Below are positions 50,401-59,188 of a stretch of DNA of 64,000 nt, piece after piece (the first letter of the stretch is position 1; the number at the start of each line of letters is the position of its first letter). The DNA is taken from positions 1-64,000 of the forward strand of contig CBDCAW010000041.1 of the NCBI GenBank assembly GCA_965214025.1, in the 5' to 3' direction. The position numbers and the translations under genes are program-made. The notes beneath the pieces are model-generated. The model was not told the DNA's origin. It was given only the letters and a program-made list of their open reading frames with translations, and searched no databases. This stretch comes from Granulosicoccus sp965214025. GTDB taxonomy: Bacteria; Pseudomonadota; Gammaproteobacteria; Granulosicoccales; Granulosicoccaceae.

Positions 50401-52411
50401 CGGCCTCGCTCTGCAAGCGCAACACCAGGGCATTGCCGGCCCGCCAGTCATCACGCGAGGTGACCGCCGTGATCAGGGATGCCAGGTTCGGCGAGCGAAT
50501 CACCTCGCCGGCCTCAGCCTTCGGCAAGGGCGTCCATACCACGCTGGGCTTCGCCAGCTCACGATCTGAAAGCGAGCTCACCGCACCTGCGCTGAAGCTA
50601 TCAGCGTCGCCGGCATCCTGTATACGCAAGGTTGGCCCTGCCGCACTATTTGCGGCACTGGGCGAGCGCATCTCCAGGTAGGCACTGGCGATCGTCGCCC
50701 CCTGAGGAATGCCCAGCCGGTCAAAGCGTAGACCGATCAGGTTTCGCGCTGCCGCAGAGCCGGTGGAGAGCCTGATACCGTCGATGGTCATGGCACCGGT
50801 GGCGAGGGTCTCGATCGCATCGTCATCACCGCTGGCCACACGGCTCATCACCTGCTGGCTCAGGCAGGTATCGCTCATAGGCACGGTGCCAGGCTCATAA
50901 CTGAGCTTCAGCACCGGCGCATCCCAAAGGCTGCGATCACGCGAGTGAGCCCGGCGCAGGCCCTCACCTTCGAAGAACAGGCTCAGGGCGTTACCGCCAC
51001 ACCAGCCTGATTGGGCGGTGATCTCCTGAACGATCTCGCTGACATCCGAAGTCTGCCGCTGCTCGTTGGCAGTCTCCCATGCAGGTAGTGACCAATCCAC
51101 CGTCGCTGCACTCTTCGCGCGGCGCGAGAACTCGTTGGCCACGCCGGTGAAAGGCTGGCTGTTCACGACCTTCTCTCCACGGATGTTCATGCGACCTGGA
51201 GCGCGATCCAAGGTCTTCGTGGTGAACTCCACTAGCGCCCGCGTCACCTGTGCACCACGTGGCACCTGAACATCGGCAAACCGCAATCCGACCGAATTGT
51301 GCTGAAACCCGTTCGTATGATATTGCAACACCAATACCGGTGGCTTAGCCGACTCGAAGCTCTTGAAGGTACGGCGGTTCTGCCCGTCGCTGATGCGATC
51401 GTCAGGCAATACCATGCGCAGGGTGATCGCGTTGCCGGACTTCCAATCCACGCTGCTGATCGGCTCGTTGATCAGGCCGCTGATATCCGGCGTCCTGGTG
51501 ACCGGGTCGTCGGCCGCTTCCGTGTTTGGAATTCTCCCCCAGTATTGCCAGCGGGGCGAGAACGAGCGCGCATCATAGCGCCCGGCACCGGTGCTCGAGA
51601 ATGCCGGCGAGTTCGCCGCGGAATCTACCGCGATGAGGGCCGACACCTCGCCCTCGTTCGAGCCAGCGACGGGATCGAACTCGACATGCGCAGAGGTGAT
51701 CTGGCTACCGGACGGTACCGGCACGTCAGCGAAGCGCAGGCCGACTCCTACCGGAGAGTCGTCGTCGGTATGGAAGAAGTTCAGCTCGTTACCGGCGGAT
51801 TTCAACGTGCCATCACTCGACACTATGACATCATCACCTGCCGCTGTGATCGGCACACGCAGCGTGACGGGCGAACCAAGGTTTTCCTGGTAGGAAAGGT
51901 GCAAACTGTCCGATCTCAGCGACACGGTGCCATTGCTGCGTTGTTCGCCGTCATCGTTCACCTCGCGAACCGGCACCTGAAGGCTGATCTCGTCGCAGCT
52001 TGCGTTCTCGCACACGTCGGCATCCACTGCCGTGGCGGGGTACAGGATGGCCCCGCCCTCGGACACACCGTTGAAGGTACCGATACCGATGTTGACCGAA
52101 TCGATGCTATCGATCACATCGATCATCGCCTGCTTCATGCGAGTGATGCGCCGGTAGTCGCTGTTGTCGTAGGCAGCCATCGAACCGGAGGTATCGAACA
52201 TGAACAATACGTTTGCCGCGTTGTTGTCGCTGGCGTCCCGGCGCGTGAAGAAGACCTCCGAATCATCGGCCTGACTTGCCAGCGGTGCCAACAGCGAGCC
52301 GCTCAGCAGAGCCATCGCTATCGGCCTGACGAGCTGCCAGACTCGCAGCCGGACACGCAGCCAGACACACGGCCGGGCAAACCGGGCAAATCGGTGATGT
52401 TCACGGTTCAT
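47483..52411 (-). CDS. pilY1: PilY1-type pilus tip adhesin and assembly protein
   Basis: 1642 residues, longer than the roughly 1160 of Pseudomonas PilY1. After a signal peptide (MALLSGSLLAPLASQADD) there is a von Willebrand A-type domain with MIDAS start LFMFDTSGSM (Asp72). A long middle part is rich in beta-sandwich-like repeats (GLRFADVPVPSGSQITSAHV-type segments recur four times). The C-terminal PilY1 propeller begins near VFVGTNEGFLHAIDTAEGRE and holds calcium-loop-like DTNGNLVVDE. A 12-bp repeat at 48210-48265 encodes a GESSGESNAESNAEST linker. It overlaps pilX as ATGA. PilY1 primes pilus assembly and adheres to surfaces. Confidence 0.9.
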   Translation of the reverse strand: MNREHHRFARFARPCVWLRVRLRVWQLVRPIAMALLSGSLLAPLASQADDSEVFFTRRDASDNNAANVLFMFDTSGSMAAYDNSDYRRITRMKQAMIDVIDSIDSVNIGIGTFNGVSEGGAILYPATAVDADVCENASCDEISLQVPVREVNDDGEQRSNGTVSLRSDSLHLSYQENLGSPVTLRVPITAAGDDVIVSSDGTLKSAGNELNFFHTDDDSPVGVGLRFADVPVPSGSQITSAHVEFDPVAGSNEGEVSALIAVDSAANSPAFSSTGAGRYDARSFSPRWQYWGRIPNTEAADDPVTRTPDISGLINEPISSVDWKSGNAITLRMVLPDDRISDGQNRRTFKSFESAKPPVLVLQYHTNGFQHNSVGLRFADVQVPRGAQVTRALVEFTTKTLDRAPGRMNIRGEKVVNSQPFTGVANEFSRRAKSAATVDWSLPAWETANEQRQTSDVSEIVQEITAQSGWCGGNALSLFFEGEGLRRAHSRDRSLWDAPVLKLSYEPGTVPMSDTCLSQQVMSRVASGDDDAIETLATGAMTIDGIRLSTGSAAARNLIGLRFDRLGIPQGATIASAYLEMRSPSAANSAAGPTLRIQDAGDADSFSAGAVSSLSDRELAKPSVVWTPLPKAEAGEVIRSPNLASLITAVTSRDDWRAGNALVLRLQSEADEVTRAFSSFETADAGPARLVVNYQVENPGITDTPVVLRTGRDALRETIFDFRASGATPLLDAYYEAAQYLIGGPVDFGRTRGSGGPGERIFRTSIPSSWQQGGGALLRPVGCTEDDLNSEACAGERITGDPDYDAPVAGICQANQIVLLSDGMASHNASQDRIRALTGKTSCEADNDDACGVELAQWLFERPADDEGHSANVVTHTVGFNFSGRLLKEVAHAGGGEFHTASSASELGRVFKRIIADTLSINTGFVAPTASVSQFNRLTHRDDIYYAMFRPDARPKWTGNLKRYRVGKLAGAESSIVLDADGDAVIDEETGQINPGVRSFWSSGDDGANVSLGGAAHELSLTGRNVKTFVPAADSDAAEGTTDGASAETEERDTSGVNTALGPTATAGASQAQLLVDLSEDNDDIDAELLRIDADDADFRDKLLRWARGVDVLDSDGDGNRSEVRAQMGDPMHSAPFIMNYASTAENGKSVVFVGTNEGFLHAIDTAEGREEFAFIPPELLRNLKTFYRNETDDVRPYGLDGAVSGWMDDTNGNLVVDETEKAYVVVGMRRGGRNYYALDVSDPDKPVLQWVIRGGVGDFAELGQTWSKPVYTRIRVGGIAREVLIFAGGYDTDNDTREVRGTGDGVGRALFVVNPADGQLLATYDHADDTDMDYSLPSDVNVVDWNLDGLADHAFVGDMGGQIWRFDFDDEITGRATGPAAGESSGESNAESNAESTAESTASIRDVISGGVIADFGNAGTINNRRFFYPPDVALIKDDSNETFLNLAVGSGWRSHPLDEQVQDRFYVFRDAAVQGPPRDRDGVIAYTTITDADGTDLVDATEANVTAGTSATAKAGWYMDLEAVGEKVLGPSVTINGQVLFTSYLPDSGDQSLCRVSVGKGRLYALDIFTAAAMPGTGTEVDERGVRSGNRYRWLKTEGIPPPVSVLLLSGDEGRASAGLESVKDVNFGPGFRHTHWAEE

Positions 52412-52914
52412 CGAGGCGTCATGGGTGCCCGTTGGGCGGCACCCTGGGTAACCACACGGCGAGTCACACCATCGGCAGCCGTCGCTTTGGCCGTGCCGCT
52501 GACCAGGTAGTTCTGAAACAGCCCCAGCGAGGAGTTGTAGACTGGGCCGACATCCGTGACGGCTGGCACTGCAACGACGCGCACTCGTGTATCCACACTG
52601 CTCGGCACGGTGATGTCATCGGTATCGCCAGCCACCAGCAGCGCAACGTTGGCGGACGTCAACAGCCGCCCGACGCTCGCCTCGGCCGCCCGGAAAGCGC
52701 TCTCGCGGGCTTGATCGTTCACCGCCAGCCTGGTTTCCAGGGTACTCGACTCCATCACCGAGACGCCCAGCAGCCCGCTGACGAGAATCAGCACCAGCGC
52801 CACGGCCAAAGCTGCGCCCGACTGCCGTTGCGGGGCACTACCGCCTGCCCGAACACGGAGGCCCGACGGTCGTCGAGAGGTATTCCTGCGTACCCGACCC
52901 TGCAGGTTCGACAT
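52408..52914 (-). CDS. pilX: Minor pilin PilX
   Basis: 168 residues. A basic start ends RQSGAALAVALVLILVSGLLG, the PilX-style hydrophobic helix, which unlike other minor pilins lacks Glu at +5; then ESSTLETRLAVNDQARESAFRAAEASV, the conserved PilX N-terminal segment. GGGAG lies eight bases before the ATG. It primes pilus assembly together with PilV, PilW and PilY1. It starts two bases after the pilW stop and overlaps pilY1. Confidence 0.85.
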   Translation of the reverse strand: MSNLQGRVRRNTSRRPSGLRVRAGGSAPQRQSGAALAVALVLILVSGLLGVSVMESSTLETRLAVNDQARESAFRAAEASVGRLLTSANVALLVAGDTDDITVPSSVDTRVRVVAVPAVTDVGPVYNSSLGLFQNYLVSGTAKATAADGVTRRVVTQGAAQRAPMTPR

Positions 52915-52915
52915 C

Positions 52916-54004
52916 TCAGCTGCTCCCCAGTCCGCGATTGCGAACCTTGATCGTCATGGAAAATGGTAGACGCAGTCGTGCATCGGCCGGGTATGTCGGA
53001 CCGACCACCGAATCTGATGTTGCAGGCCTGACACTACGGCCGACGAGCGTATGGATGCGGCCGATGCCGGTCTCTGTGAAGCGCTGATGCGAACTCAACA
53101 GCAGCCCGATCCGCACCAGCTCGACCTCCGTCGACGTTCCGACACTGCTGGCTTCACGATAGTGCATGGCGCCGTCCTGGTCTGCACCGAAGCTCAGTTG
53201 CAGCTGATCCACCCCCTCGACCAGCTCCAACGGTGGGTTGGCATTGCCGTCGTAGGGCAGCTCCTGTCGATACAGTGAGCGAACCGGATCACCGTTGTCG
53301 TTCGTGCGTCCGGTGCTGCCTACATAGTAGATACGACTGATCAAAGGATAGACTCGTGTGTTGTCCGGATATTCGCTGTTGACCACATACGTCTGGGAGA
53401 GCGCTGTGTTCGTGCCCAGGCTGAGGCCGGCGGTGCTGTTGTCGACCGACGCCAGTTCGAACACGTCAACCGACTTGCAGTCGGCGATGATGGCCAGCTC
53501 GCCTGCGAACAGGTCGTCCTGAGCCAGCGCCACATTCACGTTCGCATTCCGGCTGGTCATGCTGTCGGTTAGCCTATGACCCGGCGCCTTCGCATACTGC
53601 AACATCAGGGCCTGAGTGCCGGTTACGGGCGCACCGACACCGGTGGGTGCGCTGTAGCCTGGCGGACCAGCAGGCACCCAGCCGGTGGAACGTACTTCCG
53701 CGGCGCGAATCGATTCGGCCCGTAGTGTCCCCGCCGGCGCCTTGCTCGTCATGAGCCTGAGAATGGAATCCTCGGCGCCGACACACCCCTGGAACCCCGC
53801 CGCTCTCACATCGGCCGCCAGTTCGTCCAGCGCGAAGCGCGCATTCGCGTGCAGCCCGGCGATGGCATGGTTCAATCGGGCACTGTGCACGTTACCCGAG
53901 AACAGCGTTATCGAACCACCGATCAGCAACAGGCCCAGTACCATCGCTACCATCAGCTCCACCAGGGAGAACCCGGCCGTACGTTGCCCTGAACTCCTTC
54001 TCAC
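52916..54004 (-). CDS. pilW: Minor pilin PilW
   Basis: 362 residues from a GTG overlapping the pilV stop (GTGA). The prepilin motif is G|FSLVELMVAMVLGLLLIGGS with Glu at +5, then SARLNHAIAGLHANARFALDELAADVRAAGFQGC, the PilW-like region. The C-terminal part is beta-rich and variable. It is a minor pilin at the pilus tip complex. Confidence 0.88.
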   Translation of the reverse strand: MRRSSGQRTAGFSLVELMVAMVLGLLLIGGSITLFSGNVHSARLNHAIAGLHANARFALDELAADVRAAGFQGCVGAEDSILRLMTSKAPAGTLRAESIRAAEVRSTGWVPAGPPGYSAPTGVGAPVTGTQALMLQYAKAPGHRLTDSMTSRNANVNVALAQDDLFAGELAIIADCKSVDVFELASVDNSTAGLSLGTNTALSQTYVVNSEYPDNTRVYPLISRIYYVGSTGRTNDNGDPVRSLYRQELPYDGNANPPLELVEGVDQLQLSFGADQDGAMHYREASSVGTSTEVELVRIGLLLSSHQRFTETGIGRIHTLVGRSVRPATSDSVVGPTYPADARLRLPFSMTIKVRNRGLGSS

Positions 54005-54534
54005 GGCACGAATCTCACCGAGACACTCGCCTCACGGGTACCTTCTCCACCCGCGGCCTCCTTCCAGCTCATTGCCAACGTGTACACCCCGGCGACCGGT
54101 GCGCTGATGGAACCCTTGGCGAAGCTCGTGTCACTCTCGGCCGGCAGCACTGGGACGAAGTCGCTTGCCCCGCCTAACGGTTGCAATTGCGCGCTCCAGT
54201 CGTACAGATCGCGTTTGCTGACCTGCTGTGCGTTGCAACCGATGTCCGCACAGTCCGGTGCCGTGCGCGAGCCTGTCGTCTTGCCGTCATAGTGCCCGGC
54301 GGCCACACCCGTCGGATTGTTGCGCATGCGGTCCATCATGTCACCGACGAGCAACAGGGCCTGTGTACGATGGTAGGCGCTCTGGCTGTCGCTCAGACCC
54401 TGCACCTGCATTCTGGCAGCCACCAGGAAACCGATGGACAATACGAGCAGCGCAACGAGAACCTCGATCAGGCCGATTCCCGAGGGTCGACCAGGGGTCC
54501 TTGCGCAGGTTGGTGGCAGGTTCGACATCACCAT
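54001..54534 (-). CDS. pilV: Minor pilin PilV
   Basis: About 177 residues; ATGs at 54534 and 54528 and a TTG at 54543 are all possible. The motif is G|IGLIEVLVALLVLSIGFLVA with Glu at +5, followed by QGLSDSQSAYHRTQALLLVG and MDRMRNNP, the PilV conserved stretch. The C-terminal domain has two cysteines (APDCADIGCNAQ). It overlaps pilW by four bases. It is a minor pilin of the type IVa system. Confidence 0.85.
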   Translation of the reverse strand: MVMSNLPPTCARTPGRPSGIGLIEVLVALLVLSIGFLVAARMQVQGLSDSQSAYHRTQALLLVGDMMDRMRNNPTGVAAGHYDGKTTGSRTAPDCADIGCNAQQVSKRDLYDWSAQLQPLGGASDFVPVLPAESDTSFAKGSISAPVAGVYTLAMSWKEAAGGEGTREASVSVRFVP

Positions 54535-54598
54535 CCTGTGCAAGGACCTCTGGCAAGATCGAGACTCTGCGGCCGATTCACACCCAGCTTCGATAGCA

Positions 54599-55234
54599 TC
54601 AGGGGCAACTCACCGGCATACCCTCGGCATCTGTCACCACGTTCGCAGATAAGCTCGACGCGTGAGCCTGGCGAACGTTGCCAGAGCCGTTGATGATCAG
54701 CGCCCGGGCGGCCTGCACGCCGCGAGAGTCGCACACCACGAAGGTGCCGGACGTCCAGCTGGCACGGCCACGCGGCCCGAAACCGATCGAGCCGACCGCC
54801 GTGGCGTCTTCGGAGCCGATCACGGCACGAGCATCGATACTCAGATCGCTGCCGTCGAAAGTCCTCGCCTTGAGGATGGTCTCACCGGCATCGAGCGTAC
54901 CGATGGTGCCGGCCGGATCCTCGACGAACATCAGCCAGCCGGCACTCCATGAATCGCCACAGGCAGTGTCGGAGGCGCGGGCGCAAACCACTACGTCAGC
55001 CGCCTGGCTGATGGCTTCCGAACGGGCCAGGCGCAGATCCGCAGGAATGTCGTTGTAGCGACTCGTCATCTGCGAGTTCAGCACCACGCTACGAAATGAC
55101 GGCGCAGCGATGCTCAGCAAGACGGTGGCGATCGCCACCGTCACAAGCAACTCCGCCAGCGTAAAGCCTGCCGCCCTGGCAGTGTCGGACCATGAATACG
55201 GCCGGGCCAAGGGTTGTCCACCATGGGAGGTCAT
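54599..55234 (-). CDS. fimT: FimT/GspH-family minor pseudopilin
   Basis: About 211 residues. The motif ARAAG|FTLAELLVTVAIATVLLSIA has Glu at +5, then APSFRSVVLNSQMTSRYNDI, the GspH/FimT pattern. The C-terminal domain (VVCARASDTACGDSWSAGWLMF) is beta-rich, as in FimT, with two cysteines. The start at 55234 is chosen to give a normal leader; the ribosome site is weak. It is the first gene of the minor pilin operon, about 65 bp before pilV. Confidence 0.85.
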   Translation of the reverse strand: MTSHGGQPLARPYSWSDTARAAGFTLAELLVTVAIATVLLSIAAPSFRSVVLNSQMTSRYNDIPADLRLARSEAISQAADVVVCARASDTACGDSWSAGWLMFVEDPAGTIGTLDAGETILKARTFDGSDLSIDARAVIGSEDATAVGSIGFGPRGRASWTSGTFVVCDSRGVQAARALIINGSGNVRQAHASSLSANVVTDAEGMPVSCP

Positions 55235-55453
55235 CAGAATTGCAAGCCGCGTCGCCTGCACACTTGATCGGCCGACGGGCGACGATACCTGAACGAGGCA
55301 GGCACCCAGAGCTTGACCGAAGGGGCCGAACTGTTCACCACGTTGCGTTTTGCAATACGAGCGCCCTGCGACGTTCGTCGCTATCGCATGGGCCGACGTT
55401 GACGCAGCAGTTGACTCGTCTGGCTGCGCCTGTCTTCAGGCAACGTACAGGCC

Positions 55454-56662
55454 CTACCGCAACAGGTGATCCGGGTGGCTGTCGTACTCCTGATGAAAAT
55501 CGTCAAGCGCCTGGGCGGCACGGGCGACGCGCCGGTCCGAGGTGGTGGAGGCCACGTGAAACAGTGCCTCGCCTTCGTGTACCAATGGCAGGCGCGTGGC
55601 GCCGATCAGCACCCCCGCCAGGGTGCTCCTGACGATCTGCTCGGACTCTCCGAAAGGGTCCGAGATGTACCCCAGGATCGCGCCATCCTCGATCATGCCG
55701 CCCAGCGGTATGCGCGTGCGCAGGATGCCACTCTGCGGTGCACGCATCCAGACGCTGTCCTTGGCGATGTAGGTCGATGAGCGAGGTTCCGTGCGGCGCA
55801 GTGCCGGCAGCATGCCCAGATACCGCATCACTCTGAGCACACCTTGCACACCCGCCTTGATGGCCAGCTCGTCGAAGCGCAGGGCCTCTCCGGATTCGTA
55901 CAGCAGCATGGGCAGCTCGCCGGCTGCGTCGCGCAGCGTGTTGGAACGGGTCGGTGAATCGAGCACGATCGGCGGCGAGAAAGCCTGCGCCAGCGGCAGA
56001 AGTTCCGGAAAGCGCTCCAGGTCGACGCGAATCTGTGGCAGGTTCGTCCGTCCGGCGGCGGCCGTGTGCAGGTCTATGCCATGGGTGCACTTGCTGACGA
56101 TCTCACTCAACAAGGTGTCGGCCAGCCGGGCCGCCATCGAGCCGCGCTCCGAACCCGGGAACGAGCGGTTGAGATCGCGCCGATCGGGCAGGTAGCGCGA
56201 TTGCGACATGAAACCATAGACGTTGACCACCGGCACCGCCACCAGGGCACCGGCCAGACGGCCGACCGCCTTGGTCGCCAGCAGCCGGCGAATGATCTCG
56301 ATACCGTTGATCTCGTCGCCATGGATGGCGGCGGTGAGAAACAGGACCGGGCCGGGTTGTCGGCCATTGATCACGTGCACCGGCATGTTCACAGAGGTGT
56401 GCGTGTACAGCGGCGGCAACGGCAGGTCGATGTTGCATCGTTCACCGGCGGTCACATCCACCCCACCGATGGTCAGGGCGGGCTTGCGTACCTGCCGGCC
56501 ACCGGTCAATCTGCCGCCTGTCTGGCGGCTCTCCTGCCTGCCATCCTGCCTGCCATCCTGCCTGCCATCCTGCCTGCCATCCTGCCTGCCATCCTGCCTG
56601 CCATTCTGCCTGTCATCCGTCTGACTCACCGGCTTGCCCGGGGTATCCTTGTCGGCGATCAA
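55454..56662 (-). CDS. Aspartoacylase/succinylglutamate desuccinylase-family protein
   Basis: About 402 residues from a TTG that overlaps the rimK stop (TTGA). The first 60 residues are a Gly-Arg-Gln-Asp tandem tract (12-bp repeat at 56530-56620). The catalytic part is the M14-like zinc fold: TAAIHGDEINGIEIIRRL with His and Glu ligands, DRRDLNRSFPG, and CTHGIDLHTAAAGRTNLPQI with the third His. This is often paired with rimK-type ATP-grasp genes in small clusters and thought to act on amide bonds at carboxyl groups, perhaps undoing glutamylation. Export is unlikely. Confidence 0.82.
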   Translation of the reverse strand: MIADKDTPGKPVSQTDDRQNGRQDGRQDGRQDGRQDGRQDGRQESRQTGGRLTGGRQVRKPALTIGGVDVTAGERCNIDLPLPPLYTHTSVNMPVHVINGRQPGPVLFLTAAIHGDEINGIEIIRRLLATKAVGRLAGALVAVPVVNVYGFMSQSRYLPDRRDLNRSFPGSERGSMAARLADTLLSEIVSKCTHGIDLHTAAAGRTNLPQIRVDLERFPELLPLAQAFSPPIVLDSPTRSNTLRDAAGELPMLLYESGEALRFDELAIKAGVQGVLRVMRYLGMLPALRRTEPRSSTYIAKDSVWMRAPQSGILRTRIPLGGMIEDGAILGYISDPFGESEQIVRSTLAGVLIGATRLPLVHEGEALFHVASTTSDRRVARAAQALDDFHQEYDSHPDHLLR

Positions 56663-57570
56663 CCCTTGGACCCGCGCGTCTTCGTGGAGCGTTTTTCCCG
56701 GACGCTCTTCTCTAGTTGCAGGATGATGAGGTTGGCCACATCCTTGCCGCTGGCACGCTCGATACCTTCGAGGCCAGGCGATGAATTCACTTCCATGACC
56801 AACGGGCCGCGCTCCGAGCGAAGCAGGTCCACGCCCGCCACCGTCAGGCCGAGGATCTTGGCGGCATCCACTGCCGTTGCCCGCTCCTGCGGCGTGATCT
56901 TGACCAGACTGGCCGAGCCACCACGGTGCAGGTTGGAACGGAACTCGCCCTCGGCACCCTGGCGTTTCATGGCCGCGACCACCTTGCCCCCGACCACGAG
57001 GCAGCGGATGTCGGCGCCGCCCGCCTCCTTGATGAATTCCTGTACCAGAATGTTGGCCTGCAGACCCATGAAGGCCTCCAGCACACTCTCCGCAGCCTTG
57101 GTGGTTTCAGCCAGCACCACGCCGATGCCCTGCGTACCCTCGAGCAGCTTGATCACCAGTGGGGCTCCGCCGACCATCTTGATCAGATCCTTGATATCTC
57201 CAGGCTTGTTGGCGAACCCGGTGACGGGCAGGCCGATACCCTTGCGCGAGAGCAGCTGTAGCGAGCGAAGCTTGTCGCGCGAGCGCGACAAGGCCACCGA
57301 TTCGATCAGACAGTACACGCCCATCATCTCGAACTGCCTGATGACCGCTGTGCCGTAGGCGGTGACCGAGGCACCGATTCGTGGCACCACTGCATCGAAA
57401 CCCTCCAGCACCTCGCCCTTGACATGCACCGCTGGCCGCCGCGACACGATGTTCATGTAGCAGCGCAGGATGTCGATCACCTGCACCTCATGGCCTCGAT
57501 GCTCGGCGGCTTCGATCAGCCGGCGCGTGGAATACAGGTTACGGTTACGGGAGAGGACGGCAATCTTCAT
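56659..57570 (-). CDS. rimK: RimK ribosomal protein S6-type glutamate ligase
   Basis: 303 residues from the ATG at 57570, matching the 300-residue RimK. It starts MKIAVLSRNRNLYSTRRLIEA and has the ATP-grasp landmarks LIKMVGGAPLVIKLLEGTQG, GADIRCLVVGGKVVAAMKRQ, and VAGVDLLRSERGPLVMEVNSSPGLEG with the metal-binding N-x-S. RimK adds glutamates to the C-terminus of ribosomal protein S6, tuning ribosomes. It overlaps the aspartoacylase-like gene as TTGA. A 290-bp gap separates it from the upstream protease gene. Confidence 0.9.
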   Translation of the reverse strand: MKIAVLSRNRNLYSTRRLIEAAEHRGHEVQVIDILRCYMNIVSRRPAVHVKGEVLEGFDAVVPRIGASVTAYGTAVIRQFEMMGVYCLIESVALSRSRDKLRSLQLLSRKGIGLPVTGFANKPGDIKDLIKMVGGAPLVIKLLEGTQGIGVVLAETTKAAESVLEAFMGLQANILVQEFIKEAGGADIRCLVVGGKVVAAMKRQGAEGEFRSNLHRGGSASLVKITPQERATAVDAAKILGLTVAGVDLLRSERGPLVMEVNSSPGLEGIERASGKDVANLIILQLEKSVREKRSTKTRGSKG

Positions 57571-57858
57571 GGCGGTTATCTGGTCAGCAGAGCAAGGCGC
57601 AGGGGACGGACGTGCAGTAATGTCATGGCGATGGTGCAGATGGATCGGGAGCCGACATGCGATAACTGCATGTCGAAGGCGCAGGTGAATCGGGGGCTGA
57701 CAGACAGCGCCCGGAAGCGTAGCGGATTCTGCCGGAAGATGTGCGGCATCCGTTACCGGTGGCCGGTATTGGCAAGAGCCACAAGGGGTCCCCGCAAATG
57801 ACAATGACGGGTTCAGGCGTCACTTTCATCCGGCAGGGTCACGAGATGCCCGGAGCAT
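57571..57858. other. Gap between the retropepsin-like gene and rimK
   Basis: About 290 bases without a convincing gene. It holds two loose copies of a GATGGTGCAGATGGATCGGG-like unit near 57631-57700 and must contain any rimK promoter on the minus strand. No terminator is obvious. Confidence 0.4.
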
Positions 57859-58335
57859 TCATCCGTAGAGCTTGCGCGCAGCCAGCCTGCCACAGGTAAA
57901 CGAGGTCGCCGAATTCACGAGGTAAGTCCCCCGGATGGCCGTACGGCCCAGCAACATGCGGAACAGCATGTTCGGACGTTCCGCCAGCGTCATCTCGATG
58001 GAGCGCCTCACGTTGCCCAGTTCCAGCTCGGTACTGATGACGAAACGATCCTCGGCATGGCCTCCCGAGTCGGTGACACGACGACGGTCGACGATGGGCG
58101 CCTGGCATACCCGCACGATCGTATCGTTGCGTTGTAACGGCTGTACCTTGAACTCCACCATCGTTGGCGCGCCATCGGCACCCTCCACGGCCCGGATATC
58201 GAACGCGTGGATCGCCGACGTGCGCGCGCCGGTGTCTACCTTCGCCTTCACCGCCGGCAGATCGAGTGCCGGCAGTGCCACCCATTCTCGCCACCCGATG
58301 GTGATCAATTCCGTTCCGTTCATCTGACGGTTCAA
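57859..58335 (-). CDS. Retropepsin-like aspartic peptidase, RimB type (DUF785)
   Basis: 158 residues, or fewer if a later ATG is used. It has the retropepsin signature KVDTGARTSAIHAF (D-T-G-A) and, later, RPNMLFRMLLGRTAIRGTYLV, which is the GRxAL region of the DUF785 family. These genes occur beside rimK in many gammaproteobacteria and are usually called RimB. The enzyme probably works in the cytoplasm or periplasm on a RimK-linked target, but the substrate is unproven. Confidence 0.85.
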   Translation of the reverse strand: MNRQMNGTELITIGWREWVALPALDLPAVKAKVDTGARTSAIHAFDIRAVEGADGAPTMVEFKVQPLQRNDTIVRVCQAPIVDRRRVTDSGGHAEDRFVISTELELGNVRRSIEMTLAERPNMLFRMLLGRTAIRGTYLVNSATSFTCGRLAARKLYG

Positions 58336-58354
58336 CTCCTCATGACAGGGAAAG

Positions 58355-59038
58355 CTAGCGATCGTCCAACAGGGTCATAGAAGGCTGCCAGAGAATGTCC
58401 GGGGGTATGGAGTGCTCGATGACGAGCTGCCCGTTGGGCAGATCATTGCATTCGGCGCGGCGCTGCGCCTCGGATCGATCGAAGCCCGCGTCAACCCAGC
58501 GCGCCACCAGCCGGCGCTCGAGCTCATCGGTACCGACATGCATGCCGATGGTCAGATCGAGCTGCTTCGTCACCGCAGGCCAGGGCGTTCGTTCCAGCAG
58601 CAGGTAATTGCCCTCCACGATGACGAGAGAAGCCGACTCGTCGACGACGCTTGCCGCATTCCTGGAAAGCTCCAGCGTGCGATCGAACACCGGCAGGTAC
58701 ACCGGTGACTCACCCGCCTTGACACGCTCCAGCAGGTGAGCGAACCCTGCGACGTCGAAGGTCTGAGGCGCACCCTTCACCGCACGCAGCCCGGCCGGTT
58801 CCAGCAGCGTATCGTCGAGGTGAAAACCGTCCAACCCAAGGATAACGGACCGCCGCGGGGCAACCTGCGTACCGAGCTCCACGGCCAGCTGGCCGGCCAG
58901 GGTGGTCTTGCCGGCGGCCGGCGGCGCGGCGATGCCCACCACGAACCGCCGCGGCCCCGCGTCCACACCCGGCAAGCGCGCCATGATCGCATCGACAAGT
59001 CCCTGCAGCGTGGTGTGAACCACTGGGCCGTCACCCAT
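58355..59038 (-). CDS. Nucleoside/fructose-type kinase (FrcK-like P-loop)
   Basis: 227 residues from the ATG with AAGGAG nine bases ahead. It has a Walker A variant VVGIAAPPAAGKTTLAGQLA, then SVILGLDGFHLDDTLLEPAG and VIVEGNYLLLERTPWPAVTK. This is the phosphoribulokinase/uridine kinase-like fold found as FrcK beside frcBCA in fructose uptake loci. It lies directly after frcB here. Substrate is inferred as fructose or a related hexose. No permease or ATPase lies between. Confidence 0.75.
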   Translation of the reverse strand: MGDGPVVHTTLQGLVDAIMARLPGVDAGPRRFVVGIAAPPAAGKTTLAGQLAVELGTQVAPRRSVILGLDGFHLDDTLLEPAGLRAVKGAPQTFDVAGFAHLLERVKAGESPVYLPVFDRTLELSRNAASVVDESASLVIVEGNYLLLERTPWPAVTKQLDLTIGMHVGTDELERRLVARWVDAGFDRSEAQRRAECNDLPNGQLVIEHSIPPDILWQPSMTLLDDR

Positions 59039-59188
59039 CAGCAAATGCTCCTTGTCGATGGTTCGGGACTACCGAATTTCCCTGTCGAAGAAAGGGGCCT
59101 GTTGAAGAAAGGGAGTTCGCCATTCTCACAGGAGAAGGCCGCTAGCGATTCTGGATCCGGTACCTGCAGGGGCCCGATTTCGGCACAC

